DNA from: Rhizobium sp. N324
GTDB lineage: Bacteria; Pseudomonadota; Alphaproteobacteria; Rhizobiales; Rhizobiaceae
Assembly (NCBI RefSeq): GCF_001664485.1
Contig: NZ_CP013635.1
Coordinates: forward strand, 496,001 to 560,000
Length of the DNA stretch: 64,000 nucleotides
Reading direction: 5' to 3'
The notes beneath the pieces are model-generated. The model was not told the origin of the DNA, made no database searches, and was given only the letters and a program-made list of their open reading frames with translations. The position numbers and the translations under genes were made by a program. Shown here piece after piece: positions 35,020 through 43,007 of the stretch (positions within the stretch are counted from its first letter, which is position 1; every line of letters begins with the position of its first letter).

Positions 35020-35040
35020 TTTGTATGCAACACATACTAA
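35020..35040. promoter_or_regulatory. Dyad between ligase and MarR genes, candidate MarR operator
   Basis: GTATG and CATAC arms separated by five bases, flanked by further near-symmetric A/T bases (TTTGTATG against CATACTAA), lie in the divergent region 44 bases ahead of the ligase start. Size and place suit a MarR-type operator controlled by a hydroxycinnamoyl-CoA, as known for ferulate gene regulators. Confidence 0.5.
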
Positions 35041-35171
35041 TATCTTTTTTCGACGAGATGCAAGAGGCTGTTTTCGACAAATCCGGGTCCTCGAAGGCGG
35101 CGCGGGAAATTTCCCGGCTGCCGGAAACACGAAGATATTGACTAACCCGCTGATTTTGATGGTTATGGCGC

Positions 35172-35678
35172 GTGAACGAAGCGAGACGAATGATGGCCGC
35201 AAAACCACCGCAGGACGAAATTGAGGCAGAGGCGGCTTCCGCAACGCCGCCGCTCGACGTCGGCCGGCTCGGCGATCTCCTAGGTTTTCACCTGCGCATG
35301 GCACATGTGGCGATCTATCGCGACTTCGCCGAAACCATGGAGGAGCTTGGGCTGACGCAGAAGCAGCTTGCGGTGATGGAACTTATCGCCGGCAATCCGG
35401 GCGCATCGCAGATCGATCTTGCCAATACGCTCGGCACCGACCGCGCAACGATGATGGCCCTCGTCAACCGGCTGGCGGCCCGCGATTTCATCGAGCGCCG
35501 CCCTTCCGCGGCCGACCGCCGGCGCCAGGAACTGCATCTGACGAAGACCGGACGTGCGATGCTGGCGCGGGCGCGCAAGCTGATCGACACGCATGAACAG
35601 CGTTTCATCGACCTGTTTTCGGCTGATGAAATGGATGGGCTGCTGGTGGCGCTGAAGCGGATTTACAAGGGCGGCTGA
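35172..35678 (+). CDS. MarR-family transcriptional regulator
   Basis: Up to 168 residues; the first codon is GTG at 35172 and ATGs at 35190 and 35193 are equally possible starts. The winged helix has LTQKQLAVMELIAGNPGAS, the recognition helix region DLANTLGTDRATMMALVNRL and the wing RRPSAADRRRQELHLT. MarR-type proteins next to ferulate or coumarate genes usually repress them and are released by the CoA thioester. It is divergent from the four-gene phenylpropanoid operon with the candidate operator between. Confidence 0.9.
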   Translation: MNEARRMMAAKPPQDEIEAEAASATPPLDVGRLGDLLGFHLRMAHVAIYRDFAETMEELGLTQKQLAVMELIAGNPGASQIDLANTLGTDRATMMALVNRLAARDFIERRPSAADRRRQELHLTKTGRAMLARARKLIDTHEQRFIDLFSADEMDGLLVALKRIYKGG

Positions 35679-35800
35679 ACCCACTTTCGCTTCGGAAAAA
35701 AACAGCGTCCAAGCCTGTAGATTTCTATTGGGAAACTCCCGTGTTATGATCCCGGTCCAGGCGTCGTCCGCCGTGGGTTCTGCACACGGAGACTTGTCTC

Positions 35801-37207
35801 ATGAGCGAAATGGACGTGCTTTTTGCCACCCTGCGACAGGCGGCTGACCCGCAGACGGTCGAGTGTATCGAAAACGTGGTCATGCATGGCGCCGATCGCG
35901 ATCTCAATCGCATCAATGCGCTCGCCTTCGCCGGCAAACATCATCTCGATGAAGAGAAAACCATCGCAGCGTTTCTGCATGCAGCCCGCATCGGCGCCTT
36001 CGAGATGACCTGGAACGTGCTATGCCCGGGATGCGGCGGCGTCCTCGATAGCGGTGCAACCCTCAAAGGCGTCGTCCAGGACACCTATCATTGCGCGCTC
36101 TGCGCGGCCGGATACGAGCCGACCCTCGACGAGATGGTCGAGGTCACCTTCACGGTCAGCCCGCGCGTGCGCAGGATTGCCGCCCACGACCCGGATCGCT
36201 TGCCGCCGCTCGAATATTACCGCCAGATCTTCTTCAGCTCCGGTGTCGATCTGCCGGAGGACCTGGAAGCAAAATTCGATCGCATCCTGCTGGAGATGAT
36301 CGAGCTGGCTCCGGGCGAGAAGGCTTTCGTCTCCTTAAAACTGCCGGCGCAATTCGTCATCATCTTCGATGCGGTCACACACTCGGCGCAATTCATCGAC
36401 GTGCAGGGTGGACCCACAGACGAACGCCAGAACCTGTCGATGGTCATCAGCCGGGGGCATGCGCTGAATGAAACCGTGACGCTGCGCCCCGGCCTGCTGC
36501 GGCTCACCCTCGAGAACCACACGGATCGCCGGGTGGTGCCGAATGTCTGCATAGCCGGCGATGAGCTGCACGATCTGCTGGGCCGCCGGCGAGCCTTTCT
36601 GACGGCCAAGCGCCTGCTGACCAACCAGAGCTTCCGCGACATCTATCGGACCGACACGCTCGACGTCGACCAGCGCCTGAAGATCACCAGCCTGACCTTC
36701 CTGTTCACTGACCTCAGGGGCTCGACCGCGCTTTACGAGCGCGTCGGAGATCTTGCCGCTTTCGATCTGGTGCGGGCCCATTTCAGGGTTCTGCACGAGA
36801 TCGTCGCCACGGAGGCAGGCGCCGTCGTCAAGACCATCGGCGATGCCGTGATGGCGACCTTTCCGAGCCCGGACCGCGCGGTGGCGGCAGCCCTCAGGAT
36901 GCGCGAGGCGATGCTTCGGCTCAATACCGAACACGGCAGCGATGACCTTCTGCTGAAGATCGGCATTCATGAGGGACCATGCTTGGCGGTCAACCTGAAC
37001 GACCGGCAGGATTATTTCGGCCAGACCGTCAACATCGCCTCCCGCGTCCAGGGCCTCGCCGATCCCAATGTGATCATGACGACGGAGGCAATCGTCGGGG
37101 ATGCCCATGTCTCGGAGATCCTGCGCGACAGCGGCATCAGCTCCGCCTCGCGGATGGCGGAACTTCAGGGTATCGGGAGGGAAGTCAGAATCTTCGCCCT
37201 GTCGTGA
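35801..37207 (+). CDS. Class III adenylate/guanylate cyclase with N-terminal zinc-ribbon region
   Basis: Protein of 468 residues. The N-terminal ~290 residues form a DUF5939-like region with two CxxC pairs (C75/C78 and C98/C101), probably one zinc site. The cyclase domain begins near 295: first metal Asp304 in FTDLRGSTALYER, Lys344 and second metal Asp348 in KTIGDAVMATF, and the transition-state residues in FGQTVNIASRVQ. All catalytic residues appear present, so it should make cAMP. It stands alone on the plus strand between the phenylpropanoid regulator and the ABC-3C genes. Confidence 0.9.
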   Translation: MSEMDVLFATLRQAADPQTVECIENVVMHGADRDLNRINALAFAGKHHLDEEKTIAAFLHAARIGAFEMTWNVLCPGCGGVLDSGATLKGVVQDTYHCALCAAGYEPTLDEMVEVTFTVSPRVRRIAAHDPDRLPPLEYYRQIFFSSGVDLPEDLEAKFDRILLEMIELAPGEKAFVSLKLPAQFVIIFDAVTHSAQFIDVQGGPTDERQNLSMVISRGHALNETVTLRPGLLRLTLENHTDRRVVPNVCIAGDELHDLLGRRRAFLTAKRLLTNQSFRDIYRTDTLDVDQRLKITSLTFLFTDLRGSTALYERVGDLAAFDLVRAHFRVLHEIVATEAGAVVKTIGDAVMATFPSPDRAVAAALRMREAMLRLNTEHGSDDLLLKIGIHEGPCLAVNLNDRQDYFGQTVNIASRVQGLADPNVIMTTEAIVGDAHVSEILRDSGISSASRMAELQGIGREVRIFALS

Positions 37208-37492
37208 GGTTGTTCTGCTCTCGAGGTCAAGTGAACTTCAGCAGTTTCCGCTAACGGCCGGAAGCGATCATCAAATATCAGGTAGTTCAACGGCTGTTTC
37301 GCGCCCAGAAAACCGTGCGAAACTACCGAGTTACGATCGCTCTGGCCGCAACAATCCTATGGCTCAGGTAGGTGTCCACAGCTCCTAGAGTAAAACCACC
37401 AATATTTGTGGACCGGTGGACGGCACACTACAACTTTCTCGGAAAGTATAGATAATCGACACACGTGTTCGGAACGGGAGATATCGATCATC
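37208..37492. other. Gap ahead of the ABC-3C genes
   Basis: About 285 bases, more AT-rich than the flanking catabolic DNA. It must carry the promoter of the three-gene system, but I see no convincing -35/-10 pair, dyad or terminator. GGGAG at 37476-37480 is the likely ribosome site of the first gene. Confidence 0.5.
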
Positions 37493-38665
37493 GTGGCAAA
37501 GCAATCCGCTCATTCTGCAGAACCGATGATCCAGGGCGTGTTCCTGCAATTGGAACGCGCCCTCGTCCATTTGAGCCATTGCGGTCATGGAGAGGCCGTG
37601 GCCGTGGAACTGGTAGATGACGTTTCGCGACACAAAAATGGCAAGGCCACTACGCGTGAGCAAGACAAGAACACGCTCGATGACGAGAAAGGGATGTTCG
37701 CCGATCGTAGCCTCGACCTATGGCGGACGCTTCAGATTTGGACGAACGATTTCCGGGCTTCAGGTGTCTTTTGTTCCCACTATCTGCTCGTGACGAACAC
37801 CCAAGCAACCGGCACGATCGCGGACGCGCTGCGTGCAGCTGTTGGCTTACCCGATCGTGCAACTGCGATCGTAACCGCGATGAACGATGCTGCGCAGGCT
37901 GGGCGTGAGAGTCGCAAGCCAAAGGAGCTATCCAAGATTCAGGCAATCATCGACGATGTGATGGCGTTGCCGAGCCATAACTTGCACGATCTCGCGTCTA
38001 GGATCGAGATGGTAGAAGACTTCGACTACAATGGTATGCGGCAAGAACTTGCCACACGCCTAGGAATTAGCCCGGATGTCGAGCGTGATGCCGTTCTGAC
38101 CGAACTCATGGGCTGGGTGGTCGAAACGCTCAAAACCGCCTGGGGTGCTGGCGCCCCAGGGATAATCACAAAGGAAGCGTGCCTTCGCCAAATCGACGCA
38201 GTCGAGAGGAGATTGGTTCGCCGCAGATTCTTGCCTAGGCCCTCATCTGAGGTCTTGGTCGGTGACGCGCAGGTCGTACATGCCAGGGGGAGGCAATTCG
38301 TCGACCATCTAGGCCGTATCGAAGTTGACGACGATGAGGTGCTACAAGCAATCGAGCATTTCGTTCAGTTCAACGCAGAGCGGCATCGCCTGGCCAATGA
38401 AGGCGAAATTCCCCTTCAAGAATGGACGGATCGGGGCAACCGACTCAAACAGCGTTGGCAGAATGTCACCCGACAGGTTCGTCTCAATCATTCGGACAAG
38501 AGCCGCACCCAGCGCGGCAAACATGTATTTGCAGAAACCACGTACTACCACCGAGAAGCACTTGCTGGTCAGCCTTGTGACGAACTCTACATGACGTCCG
38601 GTCATTACCACAGACTGGCTGACGACAACCTAGTCTGGTGGGACCCGGAATTTCGGGGAGACTGA
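37493..38665 (+). CDS. ABC-3C effector protein with Cap4/DUF4297-like nuclease domain
   Basis: About 390 residues from a GTG at 37493 (an open frame extends upstream only to a TTG). Near the N-terminus FLQLERALVHL is followed by VAVELVDDVSRH and TTREQDKNTL: an acidic pair (D42/D43) and a Q-x-K (Q57, K59) spaced as in DUF4297/Cap4 restriction-like nucleases, then DRSLDLWRTLQIW. The C-terminus with YYHREALAG and GHYHRLADDNLVWW looks like the conserved C-terminal domain that docks such effectors to ABC-3C ATPases. It ends 1 base before the middle-component gene. Predicted to cut DNA when the system is triggered (inference). Confidence 0.72.
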   Translation: MAKQSAHSAEPMIQGVFLQLERALVHLSHCGHGEAVAVELVDDVSRHKNGKATTREQDKNTLDDEKGMFADRSLDLWRTLQIWTNDFRASGVFCSHYLLVTNTQATGTIADALRAAVGLPDRATAIVTAMNDAAQAGRESRKPKELSKIQAIIDDVMALPSHNLHDLASRIEMVEDFDYNGMRQELATRLGISPDVERDAVLTELMGWVVETLKTAWGAGAPGIITKEACLRQIDAVERRLVRRRFLPRPSSEVLVGDAQVVHARGRQFVDHLGRIEVDDDEVLQAIEHFVQFNAERHRLANEGEIPLQEWTDRGNRLKQRWQNVTRQVRLNHSDKSRTQRGKHVFAETTYYHREALAGQPCDELYMTSGHYHRLADDNLVWWDPEFRGD

Positions 38666-38666
38666 A

Positions 38667-39158
38667 ATGCGCGAAGATCATGAAGAGTCGATTCTGCGAA
38701 ACCCTGCCTACCTAGCGTGCTTGTTGTGGAACTTGGCGCGGTCCTTCTCCGATAATGGTAGTGGTCGATCGCCTAACCTCACACACATGGTGATTGGCAC
38801 CAGCATGCTTTTTCATGCCGCGAGCGTGGAAAAAATCCGCGCAATGAAGTTTGATAGCGGGTTGCTGAAAGCTCTTTCCGATGTCCCCGAGCTTGTTGCC
38901 GGGGGCCAAACTAGACTTGAGGCAGCGCTACCTACATGCCTTCAGGCACTGCAATTAGGGGTGGCCGCTGGAATCATTCGCAGGGAGAGTGGGGACGGGT
39001 TACCCACCTTTCTTGCTTTAGGAACGAACCTGCCGAAGGCGCTTCGTGACGCTGAGGCCGCCACTGGTCCGGGCATCTCGGCCGCTAGGCGCCTAGGCGC
39101 CTGGTTCGCCCGAGAGGATTTAGCAATCGTTCGGGGCCGTATGGGAGTGCGCTTTTAG
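38667..39158 (+). CDS. ABC-3C middle component
   Basis: Protein of 163 residues, largely helical, with NPAYLACLLWNLARSF at the N-terminus and THMVIGTSMLFHA soon after. Near the C-terminus GTNLPKALRDAEAATGPGISAARRLGAWFAREDL matches the compact all-helical middle components of ABC-three-component systems, which bridge the ATPase and the effector. It starts 1 base after the effector stop and its TAG overlaps the GTG start of the ATPase, so the three are a single coupled operon. On its own it has no recognisable catalytic motif. Confidence 0.72.
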   Translation: MREDHEESILRNPAYLACLLWNLARSFSDNGSGRSPNLTHMVIGTSMLFHAASVEKIRAMKFDSGLLKALSDVPELVAGGQTRLEAALPTCLQALQLGVAAGIIRRESGDGLPTFLALGTNLPKALRDAEAATGPGISAARRLGAWFAREDLAIVRGRMGVRF

Positions 39159-41137
39159 TGAAACTTCACATTAAAGAAATCATCATTTGGCCGGAAGATC
39201 CGAATGTCGAGCCACGAACCATTCCTTTCGACCCCAAGAAACTGAGCGTGATCTCGGGATGGAGTTCGACTGGCAAGTCCTCGGTCATTTCGATCATCGA
39301 CTATGTGCTCGGTGCCGGGACCAGCGCAATTCCAGTAGGTGTAATCAGGGACAAGGCATCGTGGTACGGACTCACTCTCGACACCGACGTAGGCCTGATG
39401 CGGCTTGGCCGTGAGAAGCCCCAGCTCCGACAAGTATCAGACCAGTATTGGCTATTGCAAGGCGAGGAAGTCTCGCAATCGCTCCCACGCAGACCGCGTC
39501 CTAACGCTCGCACTGAACGCATCAAGCAGTTGTTCGACGATCTGTCGCAACTGTCAAATCTTGATACCGACCCCAGCGGGCGTGGCTTTGGCGGACGCGC
39601 GAGCTTCAGGGATATGGCGGCCTTCAACTTTCTCCCGCAGCACGTCGTGGCCAACCCGTATACGCTGTTTTTCAAGGCCGACACTTCTCAGCACCGAGAA
39701 AAGCTTCGAAACGTCATGCCGCTGGCATTGGGGATTCTCGCGAACGAGGATCTGGTTAAACTGCACACGCGTCGACTTCTACGAGACGAGCTCAGGCGGG
39801 TGGAGGCGGACCTGAATCTTCGGCGGGAAGCCCTCGAACGATGGCGGGGAAACGCAACTGCTGCGTTCTATCACGCACAGGAACTCAGTCTGCTTCCGAG
39901 CGGGCCACTGCCTGAGTCCCTCGACGAAGTCATCGACATCCTCAAGAAGGTTGTTGCGGAAGGAGGTGAGACGGTAACCACGTCAGGGCGCGTTTCGGTA
40001 GCAGTCGATCGGTTGCAAGAACTCCGAGAAAGGGAGCGCGCGTCCGACCGGAGCATTTCCGACGGCAAGAGACGCTTACGGCGTCTGCGCAGTCTCCGGG
40101 GGTCCGTCGCTGATTATGGCGACATTCTCGCCGACCAGAAGCAGCGCATTCGTGGCGTCGGCTGGTTCAAAGAAGCCATCGTCGCGCATGAATGCATCCT
40201 ATGCGGATCTGGCACCGGTGCGGCGCGGCGCGCGCTCGAGGAGTTGGAAGGACCGATCTCCGAGCTGGAAGATTTGATTGCAGGCACAATGGCGACTCCC
40301 CCGGTCGTCGACCGGGAAATTTTGGATGTCGAGGCGCAACTCATAAAAGATGAGCAGTCATTGTTGACCTTGCGCCGCACTCGTATCGCTGCGGAGGCAA
40401 CAGTCGACGCCGAGCAAGGTCGGTCGCAAAGTCTTGAAAATGTGTATCGTTTCCTCGGCGGCACCGAGCAAGCACTCAGAATGGTCGGAGAGGTTGAAAG
40501 CGAAGGTGGCCTTAGGCAGCAGGTGGAAGACCTGCGCCATCGCATTTCGGAGCTCGATCGCGCGCTCGACCAAAATCGGCAGCGAGAGCGCGAGATCCAA
40601 ATTCACACGAGCATCTCTAAAGGCATATCGCGCTTCATAGAGCTGCTCGAAATCGATGGTGCCGACGGCACGCCAAGCCTTGATCAGCGCGAGCTCAACA
40701 TCAAGTTCCAGCGTTCGGAAGGTGAGAAACCCGATTTCCTTTGGGAGATCGGTAGCGGCGAAAACTGGATGGCATACCACCTTGCTGCCATGTTCTCCTT
40801 GCACACCCTTTTCCTGCGACGAGGCTCGCAGAGCCCGGTGCCGAGCTTCTTGGTTATCGACCAACCAAGCCAGGTCTATTTCCCCAGCGATACCTATAAG
40901 CAGTTCGTTGAGAAGGATGGGGATCAAGATTCATCTCTCCGCAGCTTGGATCTGCAGCGCACTAGACAGATCTTCAAGGCAATCGCTCACGTCCAGAAGG
41001 TGCTTGGCGGACTTCAGGTGATTATTCTTGACCACGCTGATCGCAATACCTGGGGCGACATCGAGAACATCAAGGAGGTAGGGAATTGGCGCGACGACGA
41101 CGCACTGATCCCACCTAGTTGGTTGCGTGGAGACTAA
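39158..41137 (+). CDS. ABC-3C ATPase, DUF3732/RecN-like
   Basis: Protein of 659 residues starting at the GTG at 39158. Walker A GWSSTGKS is at 34-41. Long coiled-coil arms (about 200-330 and 380-490) flank a CILC zinc-hook-like motif (C346, C349). The signature-like GSGENWMAY is at 532-540, Walker B FLVIDQPS at 564-571 (Gln in place of the usual Glu), and the switch LDHAD at 624-628. This SMC/RecN-type layout with DQPSQVYFP is characteristic of DUF3732 ATPases of ABC-3C systems, which are thought to sense foreign or damaged DNA and license the effector. Confidence 0.83.
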   Translation: MKLHIKEIIIWPEDPNVEPRTIPFDPKKLSVISGWSSTGKSSVISIIDYVLGAGTSAIPVGVIRDKASWYGLTLDTDVGLMRLGREKPQLRQVSDQYWLLQGEEVSQSLPRRPRPNARTERIKQLFDDLSQLSNLDTDPSGRGFGGRASFRDMAAFNFLPQHVVANPYTLFFKADTSQHREKLRNVMPLALGILANEDLVKLHTRRLLRDELRRVEADLNLRREALERWRGNATAAFYHAQELSLLPSGPLPESLDEVIDILKKVVAEGGETVTTSGRVSVAVDRLQELRERERASDRSISDGKRRLRRLRSLRGSVADYGDILADQKQRIRGVGWFKEAIVAHECILCGSGTGAARRALEELEGPISELEDLIAGTMATPPVVDREILDVEAQLIKDEQSLLTLRRTRIAAEATVDAEQGRSQSLENVYRFLGGTEQALRMVGEVESEGGLRQQVEDLRHRISELDRALDQNRQREREIQIHTSISKGISRFIELLEIDGADGTPSLDQRELNIKFQRSEGEKPDFLWEIGSGENWMAYHLAAMFSLHTLFLRRGSQSPVPSFLVIDQPSQVYFPSDTYKQFVEKDGDQDSSLRSLDLQRTRQIFKAIAHVQKVLGGLQVIILDHADRNTWGDIENIKEVGNWRDDDALIPPSWLRGD

Positions 41138-41467
41138 GAGGCACAGGCGGTACTGGAGTATGCCGCGGCGGTGGCAACGGACTATGCGTACATGGCAAAG
41201 GACGGGTTGCTGCTGGACGACGCCGAACCCTTCGAGGCACTGCATCGATCGATGCACAGGCATCATTGGGAGCGCGAACCGAGCGCCGAGGTGCCGTGGA
41301 TCGAATGGCCGTTCTCTGTGAACGAAGTACCAGATACGCCGGTGATCCTCGATCTACTCGAGTTTTGCGCTGGCGCCATCGGTGAACCGATTCAAGGCGC
41401 GTATCACTCCTACTTCGGTCACCATCACTACGGCGAGCGCTCCTGTTCCGATTTTGGAATGCCTTGA
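41138..41467 (+). pseudogene. Orphan ORF fragment in frame with the ATPase stop
   Basis: The frame directly after the ATPase TAA stays open for 109 codons and reads like real protein: AKDGLLLDDAEPFEALH, WEREPSAEVPWIEWPF and a His-rich YHSYFGHHHYGE. A GTG at 41171 or ATG at 41192 could start it, but no ribosome site is clear and it stops abruptly after a Cys-Ser-Asp stretch. It is likely the N-terminal remnant of another gene that came with the island. I do not recognise a family with certainty. Confidence 0.4.
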
Positions 41468-41873
41468 TGGACGTCTACGGTCGTCCGCCCGCGCGATCCA
41501 TGGCAGAGTTCGAACAAGCAGCTTCGGTAGCGCCGCTCTCGAAATAGGTCGCGGAATGATGAGCAAAGAGTCAAACTGAATGCTCGATCCGCGCCAGGTC
41601 GCGCGGATCTCGATTCTCACAAAAGGAGTGCCTTAGAGGGGATGGCTTAGACGTAGTCCTCATCTTCACTCGGCGCAGCACGCCAAAGGGCTGTTTATCA
41701 AGATCGGGAATCGACAAGCCGCCTGTCCGCTATCGGCCCCGAAGCGGTCGTTCACCCGATCCGTTGTGACGGTTACTATTGGCGCATCGCAGTCCTACGT
41801 CTGTTGGGGCCTCCATATCAATGTGATTTGCGATCCAACACCGGCAAATTCCATCTTCCAATGGCCTCTGAGC
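41468..41873. other. About 400 bases without a gene
   Basis: Low-complexity of signal: no open frame with family pattern, no strong dyad and no tRNA-like fold was seen. It marks the right edge of the ABC-3C segment before the catabolic DNA resumes. Confidence 0.5.
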
Positions 41874-42800
41874 CTAAGGCCAGTCGGCGTAGCCCGAGGA
41901 CAGCATGCTGTTTTCCGAGCCTGCCGACGCGCGGGCGATGTCGCGGTAGCCGGCAGGCGAAAGGCCGGTCTTGCGTTTGAAGAAATGACTGAAATAGGTC
42001 GGGTCGCGAAAGCCGAGGCTGTCGGAGATTTCCTGGATATTGCGGGCCGAGCGCTCCAATCTGAGTTTTGCCTCCTGTACCACCCGCTCATGCAAAAGCT
42101 GGATCGGCGAGCGGCCGAGTGCCCTCTGGCAGATTGCATGAAGCCGGTCGGCGGTGACGCCCAGCTCTGCGGCATAATCGCTGATCGGGCGATGCCGGCG
42201 GAAACCGGCCTCGACCAGTTGCCGATATCGCTGCAGGATCGATCCGGTTTCGCCCTGCCCGCGCGGCTCGCTTCTCTCGCCGCCGGAACCGCGCCATAGC
42301 GTCATCAGGATCAGGCGCATATAGGCCGAAGCCACCATCCAGGAAGAGCGGGAGGGATCGGCGAGTTCCCGCACGAAGCCCGAAATCAATGGACTGATTT
42401 CGGCCACCAGCAAGGGGTCCGTCGCCTCGACCAGCTTGCGCTGTTCGGTGAAGATGCGCAGCGAATAGGATTCCACCTTGTCGCCGATCGCATCGACCAT
42501 GACCTGCGCCGCGGCTCCGACGAGATGGGCAGCAGTTCCGGCAGAAATCGACAGGTCGCAGCCGGCCTGCGGCGGCAAGAAGGCAAGCAGCGGCCCCTGC
42601 AATATCCGATCTTCGCCACTGTCGAAATGAAGCTCGGCTCGCCCCTCACCAAGCAGCAGGAAATGATAGAAGTCGGCATAGAGTCCCTTTTGAAGACGGA
42701 TGCGTCGATGCGACAGCGACGGCGCATGCCACTCACCCCTGGCATAATGATGAATACCGCCGTCCGTCAGCAACGCCTCCCTCCGCTTGCCACTAAACAT
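41874..42800 (-). CDS. AraC-family transcriptional regulator (cupin sensor)
   Basis: Protein of 308 residues. The N-terminal half is a cupin-type sensor (DFYHFLLLGEGRAELHF, then FLPPQAGC). The C-terminal half has the two helix-turn-helix motifs ISDYAAELGVTADRLHAICQRA and IQEISDSLGFRDPTYFSHFFKRKTG, ending in LSPAGYRD. It is divergent from the ALDH gene that heads the rightward nine-gene aromatic cluster, with about 200 bases between starts, and most likely activates that cluster in response to an aromatic compound. Confidence 0.92.
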   Translation of the reverse strand: MFSGKRREALLTDGGIHHYARGEWHAPSLSHRRIRLQKGLYADFYHFLLLGEGRAELHFDSGEDRILQGPLLAFLPPQAGCDLSISAGTAAHLVGAAAQVMVDAIGDKVESYSLRIFTEQRKLVEATDPLLVAEISPLISGFVRELADPSRSSWMVASAYMRLILMTLWRGSGGERSEPRGQGETGSILQRYRQLVEAGFRRHRPISDYAAELGVTADRLHAICQRALGRSPIQLLHERVVQEAKLRLERSARNIQEISDSLGFRDPTYFSHFFKRKTGLSPAGYRDIARASAGSENSMLSSGYADWP

Positions 42801-43007
42801 TGCGGCAATCGCCGGATAATTACAATATTAACCCAATAAATCGCATTCCATCCCCAATCGATCGGCGTAACCTGATCGTCATCAGCCTTTGGGAGGAGGC
42901 ATTCCGACAGACGCGGCAACGCTGAGACAGCCTTGGGCTGCTGTGTCCGTGCGTCTTCTCCCCCTGGCAACAATGCAAGCGCTGCTTCGCGGAGGATGGG
43001 GATAACG

